A DNA stretch of 64,000 nucleotides from an uncultured Bacteroidales bacterium (GCA_945787885.1 CALZJF010000006.1:1-64000), one strand, 5' to 3'. Positions 29,736 through 39,813 are shown, counted from the first letter of the stretch. Notes: generated from the letters alone by a model not told the origin. Translations and numbers: made by a program.

Positions 29736-32700
29736 TTACTTGATGACCTTCTTGCCATTGACGATGTAGAGACCCTGACGAGCCTGCTGCACGCGGCGGC
29801 CTTGGAGATCGTAGGTGGCGGCAGGCTGCGATTCGATGGTCTCCATGTTGCTGATGCCATCGGCGGCCTCATTGACGCGTACGTCCACGGTCTTCGTAGC
29901 CGAGCCCCAGCTGTTCGTGGCCGTGACGGTGACGGGCTGCGTGCCCTCTGCGCGGAACACGAGCGAGGTGCGGTCGGCAGCGTTCGACTTCACGAGGAAG
30001 TTGCCCTCCCACGTCGCGCCGTTGTAAACCACGGGGAAGCTACCCGTCAGAGCGGGAGTTCCGAGGGCGGTGGTCAGCTGGTTCTGCTTGTCGTCATATA
30101 CCTTGGAGTTCTCTTCGCGGCGTGAGGTCATGTAACCGCCGTTGACGGCCTTGGCATTACCCTTGTTGGGGAAGTAGATGTAGCCGTCAGCATCCGTGGC
30201 CTGCTCCTCGAAGGTGAAGTAGCCGCGCAGAGCATCGGGCACCTTGCCTTCGGCATAGCCGTTCATGGCCTCGCGGACTTCATCGCCGGTGAGGGCTTTG
30301 TTCCAGATCTGCACCTCGTCGATCCAGCCGGTGAAGGAGGCGAGGTTCGTCATCGAGCCTCCCACGTAGAAGGGCGCGCCATTCCAGTATTTCGGGTCGG
30401 CACCGCGGCTGATGGCGGTGGCCACGGATTTGCCGTTCAGATAGAGCGTGATGTTGCGGCCGTTGCAGACGACGGCGGCGTGATACCATACGCCGGGGCG
30501 GAGAGAATAGCCATCGGTGAGGAGATCGACATCATTGTTGTGCTCGTAGTTGTACGTTCCGGCGCGCGGACCGTGGATGCAGACGGACATTTCATTGTCA
30601 GCATTGTCGCGCTTGAGGTTGTTGTTCTTGGCATAGCCGGCAGGACGGATGGCGGTCCACATCTCGCCCCAGACGCTCTCAGTCCAAGTTCCGCCGTAGT
30701 TACGGTTCACCTTGGTCATAAGCAGTGTGCCGAGACTCTGATGGCTGAACTCCTGCACCTTGAACCAGAGGGCATAGGAGACGTTGTTGTACTCCGAAGA
30801 GGTGAGAACATCGCTTCCGACGGTGAACTGATAGGGGCTCTGCATATAGAGCGAGCGGCTGACGGAGCATTCCTTGCCGTTGTAGGTGTCGCCCGTGCTG
30901 ACCTCTGCGCGGAAGTCGGCAGGCTCGCCGGCGCGGACGAGGTCAGAAAGCTGCGTGACGCCGTTCACCTCAGGCATGCGGCCCGTCTCTTCCTTGGAAA
31001 CGAGGATGATGTCGCGGTGCATGTCAGTGCCCTTTGCGGTCTTCACCTCCACGTCGTAGCTTCCCGTGCTGGGGAGTGAGGCGGTGAGCTGGAGCACCTG
31101 CTTGGCGCTTGCCATTTCCTTGCCCGTCATGTTGTCGAGGATGCGGATGTCGGCAGGGAGATGATTGGGGTCTTCAAAGCCGATGGTGAAGGTTTCGTTG
31201 GGCTTGATGACGGGTTTGTCCACGTTGATGTTGTCGATGACGGAGAGTTCGCTCTCAAGCTTCTCGCTCCAGGTGATGGGGCTCTTTGTCTTGCCATCGC
31301 GTCCGACGGTGCGAACGCCGATCTGATAAGTGTCTTCCGTTCCGCTGAGGGGAGCCTCCACGACGTAGTGTGCCCAGGAAGTGGTGGTGGCAACGAGGGT
31401 TTCCACGTCGCCTTGGCGGAGCCAGATTTCATAGTACCATGCGCCGACTTCCTCGTTGTAGATGGGGCGTCCCTCGTAGGCTTCGGGGCGTTGGCCGCTG
31501 AAGGGGAGGTCGAACACCACCTTGAAGTCCGTGCGGTTATAGTAGCGCTTCATGATTTCCGTGTGCGTGATGACGGGCTGCACGGGCACTTCGCTGAAGT
31601 TGGCAGGCACGTAGCTCATCTCGCCGAGGAGGGTCTTGAAGTCTGCGGGAGTGTTGCGGAAGGAGAGTCCTACGCAGGCCACGACGTCGCCGGCAGCAAG
31701 GCCGAGGTCGGAAGCCTTGAGGTTCACGTGGTTCCACTGTCCGAGTTCCAATTTTCCCTCGGGTTTGAGATCTACGTACGTGAAGGTGTTCTCCGAGCCT
31801 TCCTTGCTGACCATGAGTTGCATGGTGCCTTCGGACGACGTAGGCTTGTAGGTGAGGGAGAAGGCATCGTCCGTGGCCGAGACGGTCCATTTCGTTTCGA
31901 AGAGGCGAACGTCGGAGCGAGTGGTAGCGCCATACGCTTGGAGGCAAGAACCGCCGAACCAAGCATCGTCGAATGTAAATTCGAGCTGGATGGCATCAGC
32001 GGCAGCCGTCTTGCCATCGCCGTTGTCTATCCACCAGCGCCACGTCGGCAGGAGGTCCTGCATACCGAGGTTGTACCACTTGTGGGGATTGGTGGTGACG
32101 CCCTCATTGTTCAGCATGGCACCGTTGCCCAGGTTGAAACGCGTGACGAAGGGGAGCTCCGTGAGTGTGCTTTGCTCGATGACGGCAGAGCTGTAGCCGT
32201 GCCACTTACTGAGAGAGGAATAGCTGGCAGTGATGTTGTCGTCGGTGATAGCCGGACGGCTGAGCACGTTGCGCGTACCGCCGGTGAAGAGCATTTCCTG
32301 CTTCTTCTGGTATTCAGTCTGGATGGCTTTGTCAGACGTTCCGCCCTCGGTGCTGGAGGTATAGAGCTGGCTGCGGTCATGCGCACCCCAGACGCAGATG
32401 CTGACGGGATATTTCATGAGCGTGGTCCATCCCGCATTGCCGTAGCGGCCGTAGCCGCGGCCCTGCTGGTCGAAGCCTGCATAGACGTCGAAGCTGTTTC
32501 CGCCTGCCGCCTTTGCCGTTTCCACGGAAGTCTTCAGGCCGCTCTCGCTCCAGTTGTAGTTGAGCATATAGACATCGGTGACGGGCGTTTTCGTGTCTTT
32601 CTCCATGAACCAAGTGTCGCAGTTCGACGTCAGCGCGCTGCCGCTGTCGGTCAGTGCGCCCGTGTTGCTGACGAAGGCATACCAATCCACATGGAAGGGC

Positions 32701-33428
32701 CAGCCTTTCTTTTCTGCTACGCGGTGGCATTCAGCGAGGAAGCCTTTCACCTGCATCTGTAGCGAATTTTGCCAAGTGCCTTCAGGGTTGAAGCCGATGC
32801 CATCGATACCGTAGTAGCGGAGATATTCCACGAACTTCTCGGCATATTTGTATTTCCCGCCGCTCTTGGAAGAGAGCTGATAGAGATAGTAGCCGATGTT
32901 GCCTTGCTGGTTGTTCACGGCAGCTCCCCAGTCGATGAAGAGGAGGCAACCCGTGCGGACGCCATTTTTATGAGCGACATCGTTGAACGAGCCAGGCACT
33001 CTCCACCAAGAGTTCGACCAGTTGCCGTGGATGTTGATGTACTGCCACATGTTGAAGTTGTCGCCGTCGAAGTTCCAACGGGGCAGTGGGCCCCACTTCT
33101 TGGTGAGTTCGCCGATGGGAGCCCACCAGCAGAGGTTTTTGGCATTCTCTCCAGCCACGAGGTCAGGGTTTGCCTGCTGAGCGGGGCGTGAGAAACGTTC
33201 TTTGAGCGGCACGCGCGAGATGAAGAAATTGTCGTCGGTGTAGGCATCGCCTTTGTCGCTGGCCATGCCGGAAGCCTTTCCGGGCTCCCATGTAGGCAGG
33301 ACGTTCATCATTTTCTCCAAGCCTACATAACCGAAATCAACGTACATTTCGTGCGTCGGCACGCTCTGCGCGCTGCTTTGCAGACCAATGGCTGCCGTGA
33401 GCGCCAGTAGGGAGTAGCGTAATTTCAT
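29736..33428 (-). CDS. Secreted endo-beta-N-acetylglucosaminidase, GH85-like, T9SS cargo
   Basis: A 1230-residue multidomain enzyme. The start is taken at MKLRYSLLALTAAIGLQSSAQ (signal peptide). The catalytic TIM barrel covers about residues 25-400, with YGIDGIGFNPEGTW placing Asn214 and Glu216 as the N-x-E pair used by GH85 for substrate-assisted cleavage of the chitobiose core of N-glycans. A beta-sandwich region follows, then immunoglobulin-like segments, a LamG-type domain (LRPGVWYHAAVVCNGRNITL; GWIDEVQIWNKALT), and a C-terminal T9SS type A sorting domain ending TYDLQGRRVQQARQGLYIVN then GKKVIK. It would pass the inner membrane by Sec and the outer membrane by the PorKLMN system encoded nearby, then release glycans from host glycoproteins. 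GH85 is inferred from the motif and layout. Confidence 0.82.
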   Translation of the reverse strand: MKLRYSLLALTAAIGLQSSAQSVPTHEMYVDFGYVGLEKMMNVLPTWEPGKASGMASDKGDAYTDDNFFISRVPLKERFSRPAQQANPDLVAGENAKNLCWWAPIGELTKKWGPLPRWNFDGDNFNMWQYINIHGNWSNSWWRVPGSFNDVAHKNGVRTGCLLFIDWGAAVNNQQGNIGYYLYQLSSKSGGKYKYAEKFVEYLRYYGIDGIGFNPEGTWQNSLQMQVKGFLAECHRVAEKKGWPFHVDWYAFVSNTGALTDSGSALTSNCDTWFMEKDTKTPVTDVYMLNYNWSESGLKTSVETAKAAGGNSFDVYAGFDQQGRGYGRYGNAGWTTLMKYPVSICVWGAHDRSQLYTSSTEGGTSDKAIQTEYQKKQEMLFTGGTRNVLSRPAITDDNITASYSSLSKWHGYSSAVIEQSTLTELPFVTRFNLGNGAMLNNEGVTTNPHKWYNLGMQDLLPTWRWWIDNGDGKTAAADAIQLEFTFDDAWFGGSCLQAYGATTRSDVRLFETKWTVSATDDAFSLTYKPTSSEGTMQLMVSKEGSENTFTYVDLKPEGKLELGQWNHVNLKASDLGLAAGDVVACVGLSFRNTPADFKTLLGEMSYVPANFSEVPVQPVITHTEIMKRYYNRTDFKVVFDLPFSGQRPEAYEGRPIYNEEVGAWYYEIWLRQGDVETLVATTTSWAHYVVEAPLSGTEDTYQIGVRTVGRDGKTKSPITWSEKLESELSVIDNINVDKPVIKPNETFTIGFEDPNHLPADIRILDNMTGKEMASAKQVLQLTASLPSTGSYDVEVKTAKGTDMHRDIILVSKEETGRMPEVNGVTQLSDLVRAGEPADFRAEVSTGDTYNGKECSVSRSLYMQSPYQFTVGSDVLTSSEYNNVSYALWFKVQEFSHQSLGTLLMTKVNRNYGGTWTESVWGEMWTAIRPAGYAKNNNLKRDNADNEMSVCIHGPRAGTYNYEHNNDVDLLTDGYSLRPGVWYHAAVVCNGRNITLYLNGKSVATAISRGADPKYWNGAPFYVGGSMTNLASFTGWIDEVQIWNKALTGDEVREAMNGYAEGKVPDALRGYFTFEEQATDADGYIYFPNKGNAKAVNGGYMTSRREENSKVYDDKQNQLTTALGTPALTGSFPVVYNGATWEGNFLVKSNAADRTSLVFRAEGTQPVTVTATNSWGSATKTVDVRVNEAADGISNMETIESQPAATYDLQGRRVQQARQGLYIVNGKKVIK

Positions 33429-33574
33429 GCTTTTCTCTTTTTGGATGGTTAACAAATATGAAGTAGTGAATGAGATTCAAGGGGGAAGCAGGCGGGAACC
33501 GGAGTAGCCGGCTGTGAAAATCCGGGCGGGCACTGCGTGAGCCTGCTGCATGGAGGGCGAAATCTGACGGGGAG

Positions 33575-35158
33575 TCAGAAGGGCCAGAAGAGGGGGACGA
33601 GCCAAACGCTGAGCAGCAGGCAGAGAATGTTCAGCGGAAGGCCTATTTTGATGAAATCGCCAAAGCGGTATCCGCCCAGACCCTGCACGATGAGGTTCGT
33701 CTGATAGCCGATGGGGGTGCAGAAACTGCAGGAGGCTGCAATGCAGATGACGACGATGAAGGGCATGGGGCTCACGCCGAGATGGTTCGCCACGCTGATG
33801 GAGATGGGGAATATCAGTGCGGCGGCGGCATTGTTCGTCATCAGTTCGGTGAAGATGCTGCAGAGGATGAAAACAAGGGCGAGCAGCAGATACGGACTGC
33901 TGTTATGGCTCATCCCTACTGCCCATGCGGCGATGGCATCAGCCATGCCCGAGTTTTGCATGGCTTTGGAAATGGCAAACGCCATGGCGATGGTGATCAG
34001 CACATCCCAAGAGAAGTATTTGGTATATTTCCGCGCATTGAAGATGTTGAGCAAAGCCATGATGACCGTGACGATGCAGACCCAGAAGAACATGTCGAAC
34101 TTCATGCCGAAGCGGTTTTCTGCCCAGACGCGCATGGCGGGCAGCTCGCCGATGGCGGCTCCGAAGATCATTATAAAGAGGAGTATGACGGTGAACCAGC
34201 GTTTCGTGGGGCTCAGCGCGTTGTCTTTCTGCGGCTTCGAGGCATCAACCATGAGGAAGAACGACGAATCGCCCCAGTTCGCCATGAAATTGTCGTCGGC
34301 AAGCAATACGAGGCGGTCGCCCTCCTGATAGATTTCCTTGCGCAAGTCGTGGATGACGTAGCAAACACCGCCGCGATGCAGCTCAAACACTGAGGCTCCG
34401 TATTTCTGCTGGAAGTTGTAGTCGCGGATTTTCTTGCCGATGGCAGGAAAACGTGGGCCCAATACGACATCCACGCGGTAGAAACGCCCGTCTTCCCCGC
34501 TCAGCGTCGGCGAGGTGTTCTCTGAAATCCGGCGTTCGGGCAGGAGCCAGCGCGTGGTGATGATGATGTAGAGGAGTCCGACGACAGCGATGAAGATGCC
34601 CACCTTGCCCAGCTCGAACATCGACAGCCCGCGCACGGCGGGGTTTACTGCCGACTCTTCTATCGCCATGCCATGTACGACGAGGTTCGTAGAAGTGCCG
34701 ATGAGCGTACACATGCCGCCGAGAATCGTGGCAAAGCTCAGGGGAATCAGAAATTTCGTGGGAGAAAGGTTGTGGCGCTCTGCCCAGCGTTTGATCATAG
34801 GTCCGAAGATGACGACCATCGGCGTGTTGTTGAGGAAGGCAGAGAGGGCGGCAATGATGGGAAGTAGCCTGATTTGCACCCTTTCGATAGTGGAATCGCC
34901 TTCGGGCAGCAGACGGCTGAAAAGCTGTTCAAGCAGACCGCTGCGGCGAACGCCCTCGCTGACGAGAAAAAGCAAGGCGACGGTCACCATGCCCTTGTTC
35001 GACAGGCCCTCTAAAAACTCTTTCGGATTGATGATTCCTGCACACAAAAACACAACAGCACCGGAGAAAAGTATCAATCCGGGGCGCATCTTCTCCTTCA
35101 TCAAGGCGATGAGCAGGACGATGACAACGAGGGTGGTGAATATGGCTGGGGCTGGCAT
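33575..35158 (-). CDS. SLC13/DASS family anion:sodium symporter with RCK_C domain
   Basis: A 527-residue transporter with about 11-12 membrane helices, including NNTPMVVIFGPMI and a second such repeat NNAAAALIFPISI, the two NxxP/A-type hairpin motifs of the DASS fold. Between the halves is a soluble domain with a TrkA_C/RCK_C-like part (RVDVVLGPRFPAIGKKIRD; EGDRLVLLADDNF). This combination is common in bacterial sulfate permeases. It follows cysQ on the same strand, so sulfate is the probable substrate, though a dicarboxylate is possible. I start it at MPAPAIFTTLVVIVLL; the longer frame adds 35 unlikely residues. Downstream is the GH85-like gene, not cysC/cysD. Confidence 0.88.
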   Translation of the reverse strand: MPAPAIFTTLVVIVLLIALMKEKMRPGLILFSGAVVFLCAGIINPKEFLEGLSNKGMVTVALLFLVSEGVRRSGLLEQLFSRLLPEGDSTIERVQIRLLPIIAALSAFLNNTPMVVIFGPMIKRWAERHNLSPTKFLIPLSFATILGGMCTLIGTSTNLVVHGMAIEESAVNPAVRGLSMFELGKVGIFIAVVGLLYIIITTRWLLPERRISENTSPTLSGEDGRFYRVDVVLGPRFPAIGKKIRDYNFQQKYGASVFELHRGGVCYVIHDLRKEIYQEGDRLVLLADDNFMANWGDSSFFLMVDASKPQKDNALSPTKRWFTVILLFIMIFGAAIGELPAMRVWAENRFGMKFDMFFWVCIVTVIMALLNIFNARKYTKYFSWDVLITIAMAFAISKAMQNSGMADAIAAWAVGMSHNSSPYLLLALVFILCSIFTELMTNNAAAALIFPISISVANHLGVSPMPFIVVICIAASCSFCTPIGYQTNLIVQGLGGYRFGDFIKIGLPLNILCLLLSVWLVPLFWPF

Positions 35159-35371
35159 GGCAAAGTGATGTTCTGTATTCGCCTGCGGGGGATGTTTTTC
35201 CAGAAAGCCATGTGGCTTCTCCCCGTGGAATACATGAATGGGCCGTGTGGTGGTGTTGCCCACCGCGAAATGTGTTTTTCAAATGGCGCGTCCGTCTCTC
35301 CCATTCTTCAGGCGGTGCGCTGTTTTGTTCTGTGAAAAGGGGGGCAGCAGCTCTTTTCTCTGACGTTTTGG

Positions 35372-35379
35372 CAAAGATA
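35372..35379 (-). promoter_or_regulatory. Possible SLC13 gene -7 box
   Basis: CAAAGATA on plus gives TATCTTTG on minus, matching TAnnTTTG, 214 bp upstream of the symporter start. The upstream box is unclear. Confidence 0.3.
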
Positions 35380-35409
35380 ATAGAGCCAACCTCCAAGATG
35401 AGGGAGCTA

Positions 35410-35515
35410 ATTTTCTATATAATAGAACTCCTCCTATATATAATAGAGCACCTCCTATATATAATGGAGTATCTCCTATATATAATAGAACCCCTCCTAT
35501 ATATATAATAGGGCA
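35410..35515. repeat. TATATATA tandem array between cysQ and the symporter
   Basis: Five units of about 24-26 bp, each CTCC-TATATATAATAGA plus a variable few bases. The array is bracketed by a 15-bp direct repeat CAAGATGAGGGAGCT (35394-35408 and 35522-35536). It makes up most of the 391-bp spacer 35159-35549, which has no gene. Confidence 0.9.
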
Positions 35516-35549
35516 AGCTGCCAAGATGAGGGAGCTTTTGCTCAGGCCA

Positions 35550-36353
35550 TCATTCCGCCTTGACGAGGAAGTAGGGGTTGAGCAAATCTTCGCGGTTATA
35601 GCGCAGGGGTTCGCCATTGGCTTGGCAGACGCACGCCCCTGCGGCTTGGCAGATGGCATGGCCCGCTGCCGTGTCCCACTCCATCGTTGGGGCGAAGCGG
35701 GGATAAAAGTCTGCCTTTCCCTCGGCGACGAGGCAGAATTTCAGGCTGGAACCCGCGCTGACCACATCAATTCCTTCAGGATGCTGGGCTTCGAGGTCCT
35801 GAATGAACGCCTCGGTGTCGGCATTCAGATGCGACCTGCTCGCCACGACGGCTGGGCGTTCGAGCCGCGCCGCATGGATGGGAGTGGCGGCGAGGGCGTT
35901 TATCTCGTATGCTCCTGCTGCCACGACGGCGCGCCATGCTCCTGCCGGACTGCCGACATAGAGCGTCCGCGAAACGGGCACGAAGATGACACCCAAAACA
36001 GGGTCGCCCTGACGAACGAGGGCGATATTGACCGTAAATTCGCCATTGCGCTTGATAAATTCCTTAGTGCCATCGAGCGGATCGACTATCCACAGTTCGC
36101 TCCAGCTCCGTCGTTCGGCATAAGGCGTCTTGCTGCCCTCTTCGCTGAGCAGGGGAATCCCCGTGCTGGCAAGGGCGCGTGCGATGACTTCATGGCTGCG
36201 GCGGTCAGCGAGCGTAAGCGGACTGTTGTCAGCCTTTCGTTCCACCTCCCATTCCGTCTGGGGGCTGTCATAGATTTCCATGATGGCCTCGCCAGCCTCG
36301 ATGGCGGTGCGGACGACGAGCGGTAAGAGAAGTTCGATAGGGGTAGTGGTCAT
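35550..36353 (-). CDS. cysQ: 3'(2'),5'-bisphosphate nucleotidase CysQ
   Basis: A 267-residue inositol-monophosphatase-fold enzyme that hydrolyses PAP (and PAPS) to AMP, clearing the by-product of sulfate activation. Key motifs are the metal-binding LLSEEGSKTPY, WIVDPLDGTKEFIKR (DPLDGT) and the C-terminal TMEWDTAAGHAICQAAG (WDxAAG). Length fits CysQ. It lies 196 codons' worth of spacer (391 bp) upstream of a likely sulfate symporter and 89 bp downstream of porN, all on minus. A long spacer full of repeats argues against tight co-transcription with the symporter. Confidence 0.93.
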   Translation of the reverse strand: MTTTPIELLLPLVVRTAIEAGEAIMEIYDSPQTEWEVERKADNSPLTLADRRSHEVIARALASTGIPLLSEEGSKTPYAERRSWSELWIVDPLDGTKEFIKRNGEFTVNIALVRQGDPVLGVIFVPVSRTLYVGSPAGAWRAVVAAGAYEINALAATPIHAARLERPAVVASRSHLNADTEAFIQDLEAQHPEGIDVVSAGSSLKFCLVAEGKADFYPRFAPTMEWDTAAGHAICQAAGACVCQANGEPLRYNREDLLNPYFLVKAE

Positions 36354-36442
36354 GATGTTTCAGAAGGGTGGAAGGAGGGAAAATGCCAGTCTGTCTGGAC
36401 GATGGCTATGACGTTCGCGGCAATCAGTGATGTTCGTGGCAA

Positions 36443-38017
36443 TCAGTGACGTTCGCGGCGTACGGAAAGCGTGCCCGATTTTGCGCCCGATGCCTTCGTC
36501 TTGGGTGTCTTTGAAGCCTTTGCGGGTTTCGATGTCTTCACCTTCGAGGTCGAAGTCTTTGACTTGCTCGCGGATTTCGCCGTCGAAGTTCTTGCCGATG
36601 AAGCCGAAGAGCGTCGGGCAACACTGCTGTTTGTGGTGCGGCGCGTGGTGGAAGAAGCCTTTCGCGAGGCCTTCTCGTCTTCCTTGACATTCGGCCCCTC
36701 CACTCCCTCAGGCGTTGGGTATTCGTAGGATATTTGCAGGGGGCGGCCCTCATGGTCAAGCAGGGGTTCGCCCTTGTCGTTTACGGCAAAACCTCTCTCG
36801 TTTACGAGCACAGGCACTACGCGCGTCTCCGATTTGAGGTTGTCCGGCGATGCCACTGCCACGCTGTCCGCCACGGCAAATGCTATGCGTCTGCCCTCTC
36901 CGTCGATGAGTTGCCCCTCGGCATTGCGCGTGATGACCTCGCCTGCCCCATCCATGACGAGCTGTCCGAAGGCATTTCTGACAGAATCTTGGGCGTGACC
37001 CCACACCTGATCCTCAAAGCGTTTCAGCTCGTTCTCAATGCGTTCGCGCTCCTTGGCTTGTCCCGCCTCGTCTTCGGCATACTGGGCGATGATGCGGTCT
37101 TGCAGATTCGTGGTCTTGTAGATGTCGCCCTTGTAGCGATTCATTGTGAAATAGTCGTCGGCACTGATGACGGAGGCATTGTTGATACTCGACCCCATCA
37201 GCGAGAGCTTTGCCAAATAGGGCGCAGCCTCTTCATAGTTCACCCAAAAGAGGGGGATTCGCTGGTTCTCCTCCTCGCCAAATTCGCTCATTCCGCTCAC
37301 CATGACGGGGCAGAGCGCTGTCACTTTCGTGCGGAAGGTAGCCGTATGCTGGTCGTAGCATACGCTCTCCTTGACGAAATAGAGCTTCACGTCTTCCGAA
37401 GGCAAGTCGGCATCGTTCACGCGTATCTTCCCGTCGTTGTTTTCGTAGTAGATTTTATGCGTGTCCATGATCTTCTTGCCCTTCACGATGTGGTCTTCGT
37501 CGAAATGCTCGTTGGCATCGAGGGTATATTCGTACGCCTTGATGTTTCCACGGAGAATCTGCCTGAAGAGATAGACGAAAAGGTTTTGTCGCCCGTTGGC
37601 AGGAACGACGGGATAGTAGAGCACGGCATTTTCCTCCTTCGTGAGGTCAATGCTCCTGTAGATGTCGCGTCGCCACGCAGCATCGTCAGGCACGTTGGCA
37701 GCCGTTGGAAATTCTCTGGTAAAGCTTTTCGCAGCAGCGTCAGCGGCGCTGTTCGCCGTTCTCCGTGCCTGCGGTCGTGCCGCAGTGCGGTTGGCAGTCT
37801 TGGCAGGAGTTATGGCAGGCTTGCTGGCAGGCTTCTCCTCGTCAGTGTCCTGTTCGGCGTTGCGTTCGCGAGCCGTCGGGACGTTCGTCTCCTTGTCCGG
37901 TTTGACGGTTTCAGTCTGGCTTTTCCTGGAGTTCATCGTGCGTCGTGCCGGCATCTGTGCGGAAGCCGTGAGAGTGCCGAGGAGCAGGGCGAGAAGGAAC
38001 AAACGGGTAGGTTTCAT
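36443..38017 (-). CDS. porN: Type IX secretion ring protein PorN/GldN, with long basic tail
   Basis: A 524-residue exported protein (signal peptide MKPTRLFLLALLLGTLTASA). The GldN/PorN core spans about residues 100-360 (WRRDIYRSIDLTKEENAVLY, FVYLFRQILRGNIKAYEY). PorN forms the periplasmic ring with PorK that the PorLM motor contacts. Family members are usually about 300-360 residues. Here a Lys/Pro-rich N-terminal spacer (about 25-95) and a C-terminal extension are added: two short Asp/Gly segments (EGQLIDGEGRR, KGEPLLDHEGRPLQ) and then an about 80-residue Ser/Thr/Lys low-complexity tail (about 440-524). It is the last gene of porP-K-L-M-N and follows porM by 118 bp. Confidence 0.93.
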   Translation of the reverse strand: MKPTRLFLLALLLGTLTASAQMPARRTMNSRKSQTETVKPDKETNVPTARERNAEQDTDEEKPASKPAITPAKTANRTAARPQARRTANSAADAAAKSFTREFPTAANVPDDAAWRRDIYRSIDLTKEENAVLYYPVVPANGRQNLFVYLFRQILRGNIKAYEYTLDANEHFDEDHIVKGKKIMDTHKIYYENNDGKIRVNDADLPSEDVKLYFVKESVCYDQHTATFRTKVTALCPVMVSGMSEFGEEENQRIPLFWVNYEEAAPYLAKLSLMGSSINNASVISADDYFTMNRYKGDIYKTTNLQDRIIAQYAEDEAGQAKERERIENELKRFEDQVWGHAQDSVRNAFGQLVMDGAGEVITRNAEGQLIDGEGRRIAFAVADSVAVASPDNLKSETRVVPVLVNERGFAVNDKGEPLLDHEGRPLQISYEYPTPEGVEGPNVKEDEKASRKASSTTRRTTNSSVARRSSASSARTSTAKSASKSKTSTSKVKTSKPAKASKTPKTKASGAKSGTLSVRRERH

Positions 38018-38135
38018 TGTATTGCAGTGAGGTGCAGGCGCTATGGGGCTCCGCACCAAAGAGGGGGTTGATGAATAAAGGGGGAATGGCGGTCAGGGCA
38101 GTCGCCGATGGGCGTGGGGGCTTTTCGGGGCAGCT

Positions 38136-39689
38136 TTAGTTGATGATGACCTCCAGCGAGCCCGGCAGCGTGCGCTCAATGCCGTCCGGACCGATGGCGC
38201 GCACGGAACTGATGTAGAAGCGCTTGCCCTTGTTGAGCGTGCGCATCAGCTCGCGCTGTGAGTCGGTGAAGTTGGGGCCAGCGGATTTTTCGGGGCGCAC
38301 ATTGCCGACGCGGTCGAAGAATACGCATTCAAAGGAAAGCACGCGGAAGGGAATGTTCAGCAAGCCGTCGTCGATGGCGGCTGCCAATGCCTTTGCACCG
38401 ATGATACTGCCCTTGGCGATGCGTCCGCCTCGGAACATATCGTCGCCCACCTGTATGTATGCCGTCGGATCAGGGAGCTTCCGCACCTTGAACGATAGGT
38501 TTCCCATGGGCTGCGACTTTCCGTTTACGATGCCCGTAATGCTGAAGTTCACGTCTTGCCCCACCTTTTCCGGGCGTGCCACATAATGTCCGTCGCCTTT
38601 GGCCGTGAGCGTGCCTCCCGTCATGCTGACGCTGATCTTGTCGCTGCTCACGCCCGATGCGCTGACCGATACGGGATTGTCGTAGCCCGCATAGAGCACA
38701 TTCATCAGGTCAGCCGCCACGGTGGCTCCCGTAGGCGGAGCGATGACGTTGTAATGTTGCTTGAAGTCGCGGCGTATGATTTCGCCCGCCGCGTTCGGCA
38801 TCATGATGTAGCCGGAGAAGTCATATTCGCCCGGCGCGCCCACGCGGAAGTTGTACGTGCCATCCGGGGCGATGCGCTTGCCATTGACGAAAATCTCCGG
38901 CCGCTGCGTCGTATCTACCGCCGCCATGAAGATATGGCTCCTGAACTCATCGCCGGGGAAGAGCGTGGTCTGTTCGGGCAGGCAGTATGCTCCCAGTTCA
39001 TTGACGCGGATGTCCCTGACATCGATGTTCGAGATTAGGCTTCTCAGCACCTCGCTCTCCGCCTTTCTCACATCGCTCTGAAGTTTTGAAAGCATCGTCA
39101 CTGCGGCGATGGCGGGCATCGTCTCAAACATATACTCCTGCCATTGCTTGTCGCGGTTTTCAGCCGTCTTCGGCACCTCGGTCGATAGGTTGGAGGCGAT
39201 GATGGCCCGTTGCCGTGGGTCGGTTATATGTTTAAGTATAAATTCGCGGTAGTGGTTGACCTCCTCGAAGAGTCGTCGTCCGTGTTTCTTGGGGCCGTTG
39301 AGCATGACGGCATCCGAGGCGTTGAGGTCATCCTTGTTCTCCAACGCCAGAGGAGTCCCCTCCTTGCCGTCGGCTTCGCGTGCGATGGCCCATTTCAGCA
39401 CATCTGCATAATTGCAGAGGCTATCGGAAGCAGCCTTCACCTCGCGTGCTTTGGCAAACCAAGGCCCCACCTTCGTCGGGTTGGCCTTCATCTGTTGCTG
39501 GAAATCCTCATAGATAGCCGTATTCTCCTTCTCGGCGTTCGATGTGCTCCGCTCCAGACTGTCGCTGACGACTGCCAGACCTTTCAGCACGTCGGTCGAA
39601 ACGTTCAGTGCCAGCATGGCAGTCAGCACGACGTACATCAGGTTGATCATCTTCTGGCGTGGGGAGACCGGGTTTTTCTTTATTGCCAT
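38136..39689 (-). CDS. porM: Type IX secretion motor protein PorM/GldM
   Basis: A 517-residue inner-membrane protein with one N-terminal helix (MINLMYVVLTAMLALNVSTD) and a long periplasmic part of four domains, the usual PorM build. With PorL it forms the proton-driven rotary motor of the T9SS; its periplasmic arm reaches the PorK-PorN ring. Residues such as ILKHITDPRQRAIIASNLST in D1 and TYNFRVGAPGEYDFSGYI in D2/D3 fit the family, as does the length. It sits between porL and porN with spacers of 124 and 118 bp. Confidence 0.95.
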   Translation of the reverse strand: MAIKKNPVSPRQKMINLMYVVLTAMLALNVSTDVLKGLAVVSDSLERSTSNAEKENTAIYEDFQQQMKANPTKVGPWFAKAREVKAASDSLCNYADVLKWAIAREADGKEGTPLALENKDDLNASDAVMLNGPKKHGRRLFEEVNHYREFILKHITDPRQRAIIASNLSTEVPKTAENRDKQWQEYMFETMPAIAAVTMLSKLQSDVRKAESEVLRSLISNIDVRDIRVNELGAYCLPEQTTLFPGDEFRSHIFMAAVDTTQRPEIFVNGKRIAPDGTYNFRVGAPGEYDFSGYIMMPNAAGEIIRRDFKQHYNVIAPPTGATVAADLMNVLYAGYDNPVSVSASGVSSDKISVSMTGGTLTAKGDGHYVARPEKVGQDVNFSITGIVNGKSQPMGNLSFKVRKLPDPTAYIQVGDDMFRGGRIAKGSIIGAKALAAAIDDGLLNIPFRVLSFECVFFDRVGNVRPEKSAGPNFTDSQRELMRTLNKGKRFYISSVRAIGPDGIERTLPGSLEVIIN

Positions 39690-39774
39690 ATCAGTGTGTG
39701 GGGGGCTTTGCAGAATTTTGCCCTTGATGTGTGAGGCGGCAGCATGGGGGCGTCTGCCTCCCCTCTATGATTCT

Positions 39775-39800
39775 GCCTCCCCTATATATATATATAAGAT
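39775..39800. repeat. TATATATA tract between porL and porM
   Basis: CCTCCCCTATATATATATATA is interrupted only at its right end by AGATGAG. It belongs with the other CTCC/TATATATA spacers in the window but is a single unit. Confidence 0.6.
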
Positions 39801-39813
39801 GAGTGCCTTGCCG

